From Salinibacterium sp. SWN248 (GTDB taxonomy: Bacteria; Actinomycetota; Actinomycetes; Actinomycetales; Microbacteriaceae): 64,000 bases of DNA. The notes below the pieces were generated by a model. The model saw only the letters and a list, made by a program, of their open reading frames with translations, was not told the origin of the DNA and made no database searches. The stretch is taken from positions 1,821,719 through 1,885,718 of the forward strand of contig NZ_JADYWW010000001.1 in NCBI RefSeq assembly GCF_015864575.1, read 5' to 3'. Position 1 is the stretch's first letter. Each line of letters opens with the position of its first letter. Made by a program: the position numbers and the translations under genes. Positions 15,409 to 23,375 of this stretch are shown here, piece after piece.

Positions 15409-16398
15409 ATGATCACTCGCTCGATAACCTCACGCACAGCACTCGCTTTGTCGCTGGGGGGAATTCTCATCCTCTCCGCGTGTGCGTCAGGCGCTGCCGA
15501 CGACACGGCGACCGCTACCGCGACGCCGAGTATCGAGCCGAGCGCTGCAGCGTCTGCGATCGACATCCCGGATGCCTGGTCTGGCGTCATCGACGCCACT
15601 GCCATTCCGCTCGGAGACGACCGCACCTCCACCTCCCCCGCTGTCGACTATCTGTACTCCTGCAAGACCGACTTCAGCGGGCGCGGACCCGTGAACGGCG
15701 GACCGTGGATCGACTACGACGCTGGCACGTGGGATGCCACGACAAAGGACACCGTCGAGGGCGCCGTCTCGTGGCCACAGGCCTATTACGAGGAACAGGT
15801 CGGCCACGACACTCGCACCATCCTGACTGCCAATGTGCCGACCGAGCAAATGACCGGCACGTTCCCCATCGCCGATACCGACCCGGCAAAAGAATTCGAC
15901 CGCAACCCCAACGAGATTGACGAGAAGCTTGTTGAGCTCACTCTTAGCGTCGCTCCCACCGTTGCCGCCGAGCCAAGCTGTGTTGCGATGGGGGCCGTTG
16001 GAGTGCTCAAAAATGGCGTCTACCTCTATAACGCGGTGGATGCCTCGGGCGGGGATGCGGTCGCCCACGAAACCCAAGACCTGTGTGACGGGCATCCGGA
16101 TGGCGGCGATTATTACCATTACCACGGTGTGCCGTCGTGTCTCTTGAATGCCGCCCCTGAGACCGGATCGACCCTCGTCGGCTACGCCCTTGACGGTTTC
16201 GGCATCTACATCGAGCGCGACTCGAACGGCAATCTCCCCGCCAACGCTGACCTCGACGAATGCCACGGCCGCACCAGCACGGTGCTTTTCGACGGTGTTG
16301 AGCAGGAGATGTACCACTACAGCGCCACGATTGAGTTTCCGTTTACGGTCGGATGCTACGTCGGCGACCCTGCACCCGTGCCGTCACACGAGCACTGA
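15409..16398 (+). CDS. YHYH-domain lipoprotein
   Basis: This 329-residue protein has a lipoprotein signal (residues 1-25, lipobox L-S-A-C) and an Ala/Thr-rich linker. The remainder is a YHYH-type domain: D-Y-Y-H-Y-H-G-V-P-S-C near residue 227, L-V-G-Y-A-L-D-G-F-G-I-Y, D-E-C-H-G-R near 286, and Y-H-Y-S-A-T-I-E-F-P-F-T-V-G-C-Y near the end. The clustered His, Tyr and paired Cys suggest extracellular metal or cofactor binding; the family's function is not established. A related lipoprotein is at 26885. It faces the GntR gene, with 29 bases between stops. Confidence 0.85.
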   Translation: MITRSITSRTALALSLGGILILSACASGAADDTATATATPSIEPSAAASAIDIPDAWSGVIDATAIPLGDDRTSTSPAVDYLYSCKTDFSGRGPVNGGPWIDYDAGTWDATTKDTVEGAVSWPQAYYEEQVGHDTRTILTANVPTEQMTGTFPIADTDPAKEFDRNPNEIDEKLVELTLSVAPTVAAEPSCVAMGAVGVLKNGVYLYNAVDASGGDAVAHETQDLCDGHPDGGDYYHYHGVPSCLLNAAPETGSTLVGYALDGFGIYIERDSNGNLPANADLDECHGRTSTVLFDGVEQEMYHYSATIEFPFTVGCYVGDPAPVPSHEH

Positions 16399-16427
16399 GC
16401 ATCGGCCGCGTACGCTGCCGAAGTTCC

Positions 16428-16754
16428 TCAGGAACTCCAAGCGCTGCGGATGGCGGTGACCACATCCTCTTCGCGAACTTCATGCCCCTTCGCCTCGAAG
16501 ACCAGTTCACGGATGCGTGACACGATCGCCCCCGGCAACACGGCTGCGCCTTCTAAAACGCGGGTGCCAGCACCCGTGCGCGAGTAGACGAGCCCGTCAG
16601 CTTCGAGCATCTTGTATGCCTTGGCAGCAGTTCCGTTGGCGACCCCGAGATCGCTCGCAACCTGTCGCACCGTGGGGAGCCGCTCGCCGCTGCCGACCTG
16701 ACCCGACACGATCATCCCGCGGAATTGCTCGTAGATTTCGTTGGCGTCGGTCAC
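16428..16754 (-). CDS. GntR-family (YtrA-type) transcriptional regulator
   Basis: I start this 108-residue protein at GTG 16754 (VTDANEIYEQF), which overlaps the stop of the upstream membrane-protein gene by GTGA. Residues 1-70 form a GntR winged helix: L-P-T-V-R-Q-V-A-S-D-L-G-V-A-N-G-T-A-A-K-A-Y is the helix-turn-helix, followed by L-E-A-D-G-L-V and the wing G-A-G-T-R-V. The short C-terminal region is of the YtrA type, which usually represses its own operon with a membrane transporter. The palindrome at 17754-17775, upstream of the partner gene, is the likely operator. Confidence 0.88.
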   Translation of the reverse strand: MTDANEIYEQFRGMIVSGQVGSGERLPTVRQVASDLGVANGTAAKAYKMLEADGLVYSRTGAGTRVLEGAAVLPGAIVSRIRELVFEAKGHEVREEDVVTAIRSAWSS

Positions 16755-17737
16755 GAGCGCACCAACTCCGGAGAAGACACACGCGACCGCTTGCCGTGAA
16801 TTGCTGCCACGAGCATGAGCAGCGCGAGGGCCTGCAGCAGCGCACCGGTCACGGCGATCGCCGGGGCAAAGGACGCATACCCCAAGGACACGAGGTAGTC
16901 GTCGGAATCTAGGGTGGTGATCACGTTGGAGAACATCGCTGTTTGACCGATGAGGAGAAGAGCGCCGCCCAGCGGAAGCAATACTGCGGCGATGAAAAGT
17001 CGAAGCAGTACAGAAGATGCGCGCGTGCGCTCGCGAGTTTCCGCATCGACGGACGCCGGGCTCGCGAACGGGCGAACCGAGATGGTGCGCAAAACCCACC
17101 AGAGCTGCACTGCAAGTACCACAGCGAGGATTACGACGGGCACTGAATAAGCCCAGCCGTAGAAAGTGCTGGCTCCGTACTCATCCCAGGCAGCATCGGT
17201 GACGCCGACGGGTCGCGGCCCGCTGACCAGCGTGTGCAGCCCCAATCTGTCGGTGATCGAGTGCACTCCTGCAAATAGCGAGACGCTCACGAGCGCGCCG
17301 AGAGCGCTTGCCGCGCTTGCGAGCTCTTTACGACTGGCGAAACTAGCCCACCCACGCGGCTTCAATGACAACACCGGCGTCTCGACCGTCACGGACTTTC
17401 GTGCAACCCGCACCAAGACTACGGCCAGCACCACGACGGCGACGATCAACGGCAGCGGATAGCGCCACCACGCGTACGCCCACGGCTGGGGGCTGAAATC
17501 GACATTCAAGTTCGGCAACAGGTAACGCTGCGCCAAGTCGAGTAGCGGAAAGAACTGGACCGCGAGATGCACGATCAATACCGCGGCTGAACCTGTGACT
17601 GCGACTGAACGCATGAACGCACTGCGTCCTGGCACGACAGTTTCGGCGGTTCGCCCTCGCCTCGCGAAAAGGAAGATGACGATAGCGATTGTCGCCAGGA
17701 TGAGTGGAGACTGTAAGACGAGCAGTAGGTACGACAT
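16751..17737 (-). CDS. Multipass membrane protein paired with GntR regulator
   Basis: This 328-residue protein has about eight hydrophobic segments: residues 5-25, 42-65, 92-112, 140-160, 197-218, 240-265, 285-305 and nearby. Between the early helices is a conserved-looking motif, P-W-A-Y-A-W-W-R-Y-P-L-P. I recognise no family and no ATPase partner is adjacent, so transport is only a guess. It is first in a two-gene operon with the GntR regulator. The likely operator lies 17 bases upstream of the ATG at 17737. Confidence 0.75.
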   Translation of the reverse strand: MSYLLLVLQSPLILATIAIVIFLFARRGRTAETVVPGRSAFMRSVAVTGSAAVLIVHLAVQFFPLLDLAQRYLLPNLNVDFSPQPWAYAWWRYPLPLIVAVVVLAVVLVRVARKSVTVETPVLSLKPRGWASFASRKELASAASALGALVSVSLFAGVHSITDRLGLHTLVSGPRPVGVTDAAWDEYGASTFYGWAYSVPVVILAVVLAVQLWWVLRTISVRPFASPASVDAETRERTRASSVLLRLFIAAVLLPLGGALLLIGQTAMFSNVITTLDSDDYLVSLGYASFAPAIAVTGALLQALALLMLVAAIHGKRSRVSSPELVRS

Positions 17738-17753
17738 TGACGGCTCCTTTAAT

Positions 17754-17775
17754 TTGTGTCATCTGAATGATACAA
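17754..17775. promoter_or_regulatory. Palindromic operator for the GntR/membrane-protein operon
   Basis: Two 9-base arms, TTGTGTCAT and ATGATACAA, are separated by CTGA. Eight of nine positions pair. It lies 17-38 bases upstream of the ATG of the minus-strand operon that ends in the GntR regulator. That position and the arm pattern suit autorepression by a YtrA-type GntR protein. Confidence 0.6.
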
Positions 17776-17848
17776 GATTGAAGTGATCGATTGTCAACAC
17801 TTCAACGCTAGATCTTCCGTCATACTTGCGAAAAAATCACATACGTTA

Positions 17849-17868
17849 CACTTTCCAGATGGAAAGTG
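17849..17868. promoter_or_regulatory. Perfect palindrome over the start codon, with leaderless promoter
   Basis: CACTTTCC and GGAAAGTG form a perfect inverted repeat around AGAT. The ATG at 17859 lies at its centre. TACACT (17847-17852) overlaps the left arm as a -10 element and ends six bases before the ATG, so transcription probably begins at or near the ATG. A bound repressor would block the promoter. The winged-helix protein at 18755 is the obvious candidate. Confidence 0.55.
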
Positions 17869-18758
17869 ATTCCGCGGACTCCCCCGCCGCCCCAGATTCC
17901 GCCCCACAAACCACGCGGGTTGAAGCCTCTCGCCAACTCCAACAGCAACAAGAAGTGCGCGATTCGGTGAACCAGCGAGGGCCGTCCCGTGGCTTCGCTT
18001 GGTTCAGCCTCTGGAGCGCTCTGATGGCAGCGAGCTATATCGGCGTGTTTCTTTTCGCATTTTCCGTGAGCATCGGCACAGCCGGCGACAGCAACCCCGA
18101 CAAGTTCTCGCAGACATCGCTACTCCTCGTACCAATACTGGCCTTCACCACGATGACCACGGGCACCCGTGAACGGTTCGGCATCCGAAGAGCACTACCG
18201 CGAGCAGTATGGATTCCCTTGGCCCTCGCGATCATCGCGATGACCTTTCTGTCGGGTCTGTCGGTGTTCGACGTGCCCTACTCCCCGTGGCTCATCGCAC
18301 TCGTCGTTCTCGCCGTCTTCGTTCCTCTGGCCGCACCTGCCATAGCTCAACTGATCCGGGTGCCACGTTCACGCACCCCGGCGGGCCGCAGCCACGAACC
18401 GCTCAGCACACCCGTGCGCTGGAACACAGGGATCATGGGAGCGGTAGCGGGCTTGCTTATCTCATTCGGCACCGTTCCGATCGTCTCAGCACTGGTGATG
18501 ATCGCGGCGCTCGCGGGCATCGCGTTCACGTACGTGCTGAACGAATCTGCGTGGGTCTTGCCCCGCGTCGGTTTCGAATGGGGCTGGATACAGTGGACTG
18601 CCTTCGGCATCACCACGAGCACGCTCTTTGCATTTGCGATACTCGCTCCGCTGGCACAGTCCCCATCCCTCGCGGCAACGATAGCTGCCGGAATCGCGGT
18701 CTTTCTCGTCATGCTTGCGGCTTCCGCGCTGCCTGCGCACCGAGACGCACGTTCATGA
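17859..18758 (+). CDS. Multipass membrane protein in winged-helix operon
   Basis: I start this 299-residue protein at ATG 17859, which sits in the centre of a palindrome; the frame opens upstream at TTG 17826, but that lies in the promoter. Residues 1-45 are polar, Gln- and Pro-rich and probably cytoplasmic. About seven hydrophobic helices follow. A soluble loop with R-V-P-R-S-R-T-P-A-G-R lies in the middle. No family recognised. The stop overlaps the ATG of a winged-helix regulator (ATGA), so the two form an operon in which the regulator probably controls its own expression. Confidence 0.7.
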   Translation: MESDSADSPAAPDSAPQTTRVEASRQLQQQQEVRDSVNQRGPSRGFAWFSLWSALMAASYIGVFLFAFSVSIGTAGDSNPDKFSQTSLLLVPILAFTTMTTGTRERFGIRRALPRAVWIPLALAIIAMTFLSGLSVFDVPYSPWLIALVVLAVFVPLAAPAIAQLIRVPRSRTPAGRSHEPLSTPVRWNTGIMGAVAGLLISFGTVPIVSALVMIAALAGIAFTYVLNESAWVLPRVGFEWGWIQWTAFGITTSTLFAFAILAPLAQSPSLAATIAAGIAVFLVMLAASALPAHRDARS

Positions 18759-19054
18759 AACAGCATCCACGTCACCAGCTCAATGATGCGTTTCTTACTC
18801 CGATACGGCTCTCGCTGATGGCCGCGCTCGGCCCTAGGAACGAGATCGACTTCGCGACCCTGAAAGCGTTGCTCGAAGTCGAGGACTCGGCTCTCAGCAA
18901 AGCGATCAGCTATCTTGCGGATGCCTGCTACGTAAAAGTGATCAAGGGAACGGTCGGCAATCGTCCACGCACGTGGGTCACCTCGACGGCATCCGGGTAT
19001 CGCGCGTATCAGCAGCACCTGCTGGCATTGCGAGCGATCACAGAGCAGGGCTAG
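18755..19054 (+). CDS. Winged-helix transcriptional regulator
   Basis: This 99-residue protein starts at ATG 18755, overlapping the membrane-protein stop. L-T-P-I-R-L-S-L-M-A-A-L (about residues 14-25) begins the fold. D-S-A-L-S-K-A-I-S-Y-L is the recognition helix. V-K-V-I-K-G-T-V-G-N-R-P-R-T-W-V forms the wing. This is the small MarR/ArsR-like winged-helix family often encoded with a membrane protein. The palindrome at 17849-17868 is its likely site. There are no cysteines placed for metal sensing. Confidence 0.85.
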   Translation: MKQHPRHQLNDAFLTPIRLSLMAALGPRNEIDFATLKALLEVEDSALSKAISYLADACYVKVIKGTVGNRPRTWVTSTASGYRAYQQHLLALRAITEQG

Positions 19055-19111
19055 CCGCGCAGAAGTTAACCGCATCTTCGCCAAGAACTAGGGACTCGGC
19101 TGCCGATATTC

Positions 19112-19125
19112 GGGAGTGCGCTCCC
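19112..19125 (+). terminator. Possible terminator after the winged-helix gene
   Basis: GGGAG, loop TGCG, CTCCC. It lies 58 bases after the regulator stop, between it and the DUF3105 gene. The stem is short and no T-run follows at once, so this is weak evidence. Confidence 0.25.
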
Positions 19126-19210
19126 TAGGAGGGCTTTCACAAATTCGACCGAATAGGCTCGGACTGCACATCTGTTCCCTGCCCACGCACTCGACGACAG
19201 GACCACCTGA

Positions 19211-19900
19211 ATGCCACCCCGCGACTCGCAATCCTCCCCAAACGCATCATCCGGCGAAGACCTCACGGTGAAGCAGCAGCGCGATGCGCGCCGGGCCACA
19301 AAAGTCGCCGCGCTAAAAAAGAAACAAGCCGCCGAGAAGCGTCACCGTGTCATCGGTATCGTCATCAGCAGCGTCGCCGCGGTAGGCGTCCTAGCGTTGG
19401 TCATCGTAATGGTGGTGGCGAACGGAACTCCGCGAACTAGCCCCGAAGCCATCGAGATCGACGGCGTGCAGAATTATCCGAATCTGGTCGCCGGTCATGT
19501 TGAGGGCACCGTCGATTACGAGCAAAGCCCGCCGGTGGGCGGTGAGCACGCATCCGTGTGGCTGAATTGCGGTGTGTACACCGAGCCAGTGCCGAACGAA
19601 AACGCCGTGCACGCTCTTGAGCATGGTGCCGTGTGGGTGACGTACGACCCGGAGCAAATCTCGGGTGACGAACTGGAAGCGTTGCAGGATGCAGTTCCGT
19701 CGACCTATTCAGTGCTCTCGCCCTTCGAGGGCCTTCAGGCACCCATCGTGATTTCTGCGTGGGGAAACCAGGTTGAACTTGACGGGGCAGATGATCCCCG
19801 TATGCAGGACTTCGTTGACAAGTTCTGGCAGGGCGGCGAAGCACCTGAAATTGGGGCTTCGTGCTCCGGCGGAATCGACGGCGGCGGACGCATCGCATGA
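19211..19900 (+). CDS. DUF3105 membrane-anchored protein
   Basis: This 229-residue protein has a basic cytoplasmic N-terminus (about residues 20-45, with lysine-rich K-K-K-Q-A-A-E-K-R), one membrane helix (about 47-70) and an extracytoplasmic domain. That domain carries V-D-Y-E-Q-S-P-P-V-G-G-E-H near 105 and W-L-N-C-G-V-Y, then A-V-H-A-L-E-H-G-A-V-W-V-T-Y near 137. This is the DUF3105 signature, with several His, Glu and Cys suited to metal binding. It overlaps the following DUF305 gene by ATGA, so the products are coupled. Function is not established. Confidence 0.88.
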   Translation: MPPRDSQSSPNASSGEDLTVKQQRDARRATKVAALKKKQAAEKRHRVIGIVISSVAAVGVLALVIVMVVANGTPRTSPEAIEIDGVQNYPNLVAGHVEGTVDYEQSPPVGGEHASVWLNCGVYTEPVPNENAVHALEHGAVWVTYDPEQISGDELEALQDAVPSTYSVLSPFEGLQAPIVISAWGNQVELDGADDPRMQDFVDKFWQGGEAPEIGASCSGGIDGGGRIA

Positions 19901-20556
19901 CCGACGGCGACGGCGGTTCGCCACGTCACCCCTGGCTCCGCTTAAGCGCCATGGCGATCGCAGCGCTGCTGCTGGTTGGAGTCGGCGTTCTCGCTGGGCA
20001 AAAGTTGTTGCCCGCTGAATCCTCGGATCCCTTGACGACGAGCGCCGAAGCCGGTTTCGCGCGCGACATGCAGACGCACCATCTGCAGGCTGTCGACATG
20101 GCGATGATCATTCTGGAAAAGAGCGAGAATCAAACCATACGCACCTTGGCCTATGACATTGCGACGGCGCAGGGCCAGCAAGCGGGACAAATGTTCGCGT
20201 GGCTCATCATGTGGAATTTGCCGCAAGCCTCGAGCGAACCTGCGATGACGTGGATGCTGGATGACGGCGAACACGACTCTCACGGTACCTCGGATTCCGA
20301 CTCCTCGACCGCGATGACAATGCCCGGCCTCGCGACGTACGACCAGATGGAAGCTCTTAGAACGAGCACCACCGACGCTGACGCCATGTTTCTTGAGCTC
20401 ATGATTGCCCACCACGCGGGCGGTGTCGACATGGCCGAGGGTCTTCTCGAGCGGTCGACGAACGATGTAGTGACGTCGTTGGCCGCGGGAATGGTTGCCG
20501 CGCAAATGAGTGAGATCAACTACATGAACGAGTTGCTCGCAGGTCTTGAAGGATAG
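19897..20556 (+). CDS. DUF305 membrane-anchored protein
   Basis: I start this 219-residue protein at ATG 19897, overlapping DUF3105. A membrane helix (about residues 16-36) anchors a DUF305 domain. It holds two paired-histidine motifs: T-H-H-L-Q-A-V-D-M-A near 66 and A-H-H-A-G-G-V-D-M-A near 181, with many methionines between. The duplicated ferritin-like helices with His/Met suggest binding of a soft metal such as copper outside the membrane; that is an inference from composition. A second DUF305 gene is at 27805. It converges on the ABC permease gene with three bases between stops. Confidence 0.88.
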   Translation: MTDGDGGSPRHPWLRLSAMAIAALLLVGVGVLAGQKLLPAESSDPLTTSAEAGFARDMQTHHLQAVDMAMIILEKSENQTIRTLAYDIATAQGQQAGQMFAWLIMWNLPQASSEPAMTWMLDDGEHDSHGTSDSDSSTAMTMPGLATYDQMEALRTSTTDADAMFLELMIAHHAGGVDMAEGLLERSTNDVVTSLAAGMVAAQMSEINYMNELLAGLEG

Positions 20557-20559
20557 AAC

Positions 20560-22311
20560 TCAGACTCCACGGCGACGAAACAGCACCCACGCGATCGCTA
20601 GGCTTCCGGCAGCCCACAGAAACAGCGCCACCATGCTCGCGCCGGGTGGAAGCTGCAAAATATTTCCATACTGAAACCACGGCTGGAAGGTATTCGGGCC
20701 CAGCGTTTCCGCTGCGTCGCGCCCCGACGGGAATACTCGACCAATGTTAGTCAGCCAGACAAGCGGGGTGTCGACGGTTATGCGTTCCATTTGGCTCGTC
20801 AGCGTCGACACGACGACGAAGATCGTCGCCAAGGCGAAAAGTGCACCGGAGGCCGAACGCGCGATCATACCGACACCGCATCCGAGTGCCGCGACTAGCC
20901 CGAGCGCAATCGTCCCTTTGGCGATAGAGATCCATACGATGCTCGCTGACAAAGTGGCGGGGAAACCTTGGTCCTGCTGGATGGGCGTCGCCACTATCGC
21001 AGCCAGCAGTAACGCGATTGCCCCTACAGCCATCGCTGAGGTGACCGCGATCCCGGTTTTCGCCGCCAACATCCAACCGCGTAGCGGTACCGCAGCTAGC
21101 GCCGGGCGAATGTTGCCTGTAGCAAAATCTGAGGTTGCGATAGTCGCGCCAAAGGCTGCGATGAAGAATTGGCTCAGAGCCAGCCCACCAGCTATTGCTG
21201 TCATCTGCTCGTCAAAGGTCTGCGACGTTAGGTCCCACGCCGTAATTGGCGACACAAGGATGTCAGCTGGGATTCTTGCTAGTGCCCAGCGCCACGCCAA
21301 GAAAACCATCGCCCCCGCACTCAACGCCAGCAGCCATCGCGAGGACGGCAAGGTAAATGCCTTCAGCGCTTCTGATCGGACTACTCCGGCAAAGCTCAAT
21401 CCGCGGGCGGCGCCCGCAGCGCCTACCGTTGACCGCGATGCGCGCGACGCGCGGACTTTTCGCGAGACTTCGAGGTGCACCGACCGTCGGACGAATATGG
21501 CGATTGCAACGACGAGGAGAAGCGCTGCTCCAGACACAAGTACTACGAAGCCCGTGAACGGCTCCAGTTCCGAAGCGAGCGTCCCCTCTAATGCGAAGGG
21601 CTCTGCCGGTGCTCGCGTAGTGAGCGCTTGAAGCGCGCTGGCCGGGAGCAGCTCCGCGAGCCGAGGCACCCAGGATCCTCCGAGATAGAAGAGCGTGCTC
21701 GGCATCAACAAGATGATCCCCACGAAAAAAATTGCGGCCGACACTGCTGATCGCGCAAGCGCACCGAATGCAACGCCGAGAACCGCGAAACATGCAGCGC
21801 CCGCGACGACGCTGATCAACAACTCCGCCGAGCGATCGAGGCCGGGCACTGTATAACCACGCGATGTCAGCGTGATGGATGCCATCCAGCCGGCGACAGC
21901 CGTCCCCGCAGCCGTAGAAATAGCGGAGAGGCCAATGCTCGGAACGGTCTTCGCCACGATCAGCATCACTCGGGATGGCACTGCCGCCAATGATGCTGCC
22001 AACGAGTCGTCCGTGTACTCCGAGGTTATGGCGATGAGACCGAGCGTCGCCGACAGAACTGCCAGCGGAAGCGCACCCACTGAGATCGATTCGAAAAGTA
22101 TCGAGGTGCCATCGGTGTTCAGATCAGTTCCGACAATCAGCGGCACGAACAGCACGCGCACCGTTGCCAGCACAATTGGCAGGAGGAACATCAGCACCAC
22201 GATGAACCGCGGTGGACGAAGAGACCAGAGCTTGAGTGACTCCGAACGAACAACACCCCAGGCCCGAGTGAGCCTCTTAGTCTCGACTCCGCGTGCAACC
22301 GCGGAACTCAC
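20560..22311 (-). CDS. ABC exporter permease, two permease halves fused
   Basis: This 583-residue protein has about twelve membrane helices. It consists of two similar halves, each opening with a V-R-S-E-(S/A)-L-K segment, at about residue 21 and again near 310. This indicates fusion or duplication of an ABC-2-type permease. Between the halves is a charged cytoplasmic linker rich in R and A (about 280-305). It overlaps the upstream ATPase gene by ATGA, so one ATPase and one double permease make the exporter. The substrate is unknown; drug or lipid export is common for this type. Confidence 0.85.
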   Translation of the reverse strand: MSSAVARGVETKRLTRAWGVVRSESLKLWSLRPPRFIVVLMFLLPIVLATVRVLFVPLIVGTDLNTDGTSILFESISVGALPLAVLSATLGLIAITSEYTDDSLAASLAAVPSRVMLIVAKTVPSIGLSAISTAAGTAVAGWMASITLTSRGYTVPGLDRSAELLISVVAGAACFAVLGVAFGALARSAVSAAIFFVGIILLMPSTLFYLGGSWVPRLAELLPASALQALTTRAPAEPFALEGTLASELEPFTGFVVLVSGAALLLVVAIAIFVRRSVHLEVSRKVRASRASRSTVGAAGAARGLSFAGVVRSEALKAFTLPSSRWLLALSAGAMVFLAWRWALARIPADILVSPITAWDLTSQTFDEQMTAIAGGLALSQFFIAAFGATIATSDFATGNIRPALAAVPLRGWMLAAKTGIAVTSAMAVGAIALLLAAIVATPIQQDQGFPATLSASIVWISIAKGTIALGLVAALGCGVGMIARSASGALFALATIFVVVSTLTSQMERITVDTPLVWLTNIGRVFPSGRDAAETLGPNTFQPWFQYGNILQLPPGASMVALFLWAAGSLAIAWVLFRRRGV

Positions 22312-23216
22312 TTCTCCGATCCCTGCCGGTATTCGACACTCGAATCGGTGAGCTGACGATATGTCTCTTCGAGGGATTCCACCTGAGTGCGAAGCTCAAT
22401 CAGCGGAATACTCAATCGAGCCGCCAGCAAGCCGACTTCTTCGGCGGTCGAACCCTGAATGACCAGTGCGTCGCGCTCCTCAACCACCCGCGCCCCGGAC
22501 GCGGCGAGAGGCACGATCAATTCGCGCGCGTGAGGGCTCCGCACAACTACGCGTTCAACGCCCTGGAGGCGCGCAAGCTCTGGCAGCGGAGAATCAGCGA
22601 GCACCTTCCCGCGCCCGACGATCACCACGTGGTCGGCGGTCAGCGCGACCTCACTAATCAAATGCGAGGAAAGCAGCACTGTGCGCCCCTCCGCCGCAAA
22701 GTCGCGCACCAGCTCCCGAAACCACATCACGCCATCGGGATCTAAGCCGTTCACCGGCTCATCGAACACGAACACCTCGGGATCGCCGAGCATTGAAGCC
22801 GCGATGCCAAGGCGCTGGCGCATCCCCAGCGAATACCCTCCAATGCGACGAGAGGCCACACCGCTGAGCCCAACTTCTTCGAGCACGAATTCGACTCGCT
22901 CGTTAGATATCCCATGAGTGAGGGCAAGCGCCCGCAGGTGATCGAAGCCGGAGCGCCCCGGATGCGCGTTGCGAGCATCCAAGAGTGCGCCCACCTGAAA
23001 CAGCGGATTCTTTATCTTCCGATAAGGTTCGCCACTGACGAGAGCTTCCCCTGAATCCGCCGCTTCGAGGCCGAGCAGTATGCGCATCGTCGTGGTCTTG
23101 CCCGAGCCGTTAGGCCCCAGAAATCCTGTCACACGTCCAGACGCAGCCGTGAAACTGAGGTCATCGACCGCGAGCTTGTCGCCGAAACGTTTCGAGAGGT
23201 GACGAAACTCGATCAA
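22308..23216 (-). CDS. ABC transporter ATP-binding protein
   Basis: This 302-residue ATPase has Walker A G-P-N-G-S-G-K-T-T near residue 34, the signature Y-S-L-G-M-R-Q-R near 132 and Walker B V-F-V-F-D-E-P near 150, followed by N-G-L-D-P-D-G. A C-terminal extension of about 80 residues (from L-P-E-L-A-R) is typical of DrrA/CcmA-type drug and antibiotic exporters. It is coupled to the double permease downstream. The divergent neighbour encodes a short UvrA paralogue, an arrangement that recalls the DrrA-DrrB-DrrC daunorubicin resistance genes. Confidence 0.93.
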   Translation of the reverse strand: MIEFRHLSKRFGDKLAVDDLSFTAASGRVTGFLGPNGSGKTTTMRILLGLEAADSGEALVSGEPYRKIKNPLFQVGALLDARNAHPGRSGFDHLRALALTHGISNERVEFVLEEVGLSGVASRRIGGYSLGMRQRLGIAASMLGDPEVFVFDEPVNGLDPDGVMWFRELVRDFAAEGRTVLLSSHLISEVALTADHVVIVGRGKVLADSPLPELARLQGVERVVVRSPHARELIVPLAASGARVVEERDALVIQGSTAEEVGLLAARLSIPLIELRTQVESLEETYRQLTDSSVEYRQGSEK

Positions 23217-23375
23217 GCGCGGCCCCTATCGTGACGGATCATCACCTTAGAATCCCATAGCGGGAAGCTGAGAACTAGGGTCTCTCCACAATTGCCCGTA
23301 CTGTCGCAATAATGGTCACAAGCATCCGCGAACCCGCAGAGCCGCGACATCCGCACCGCTAGGGAGGCACCCACG

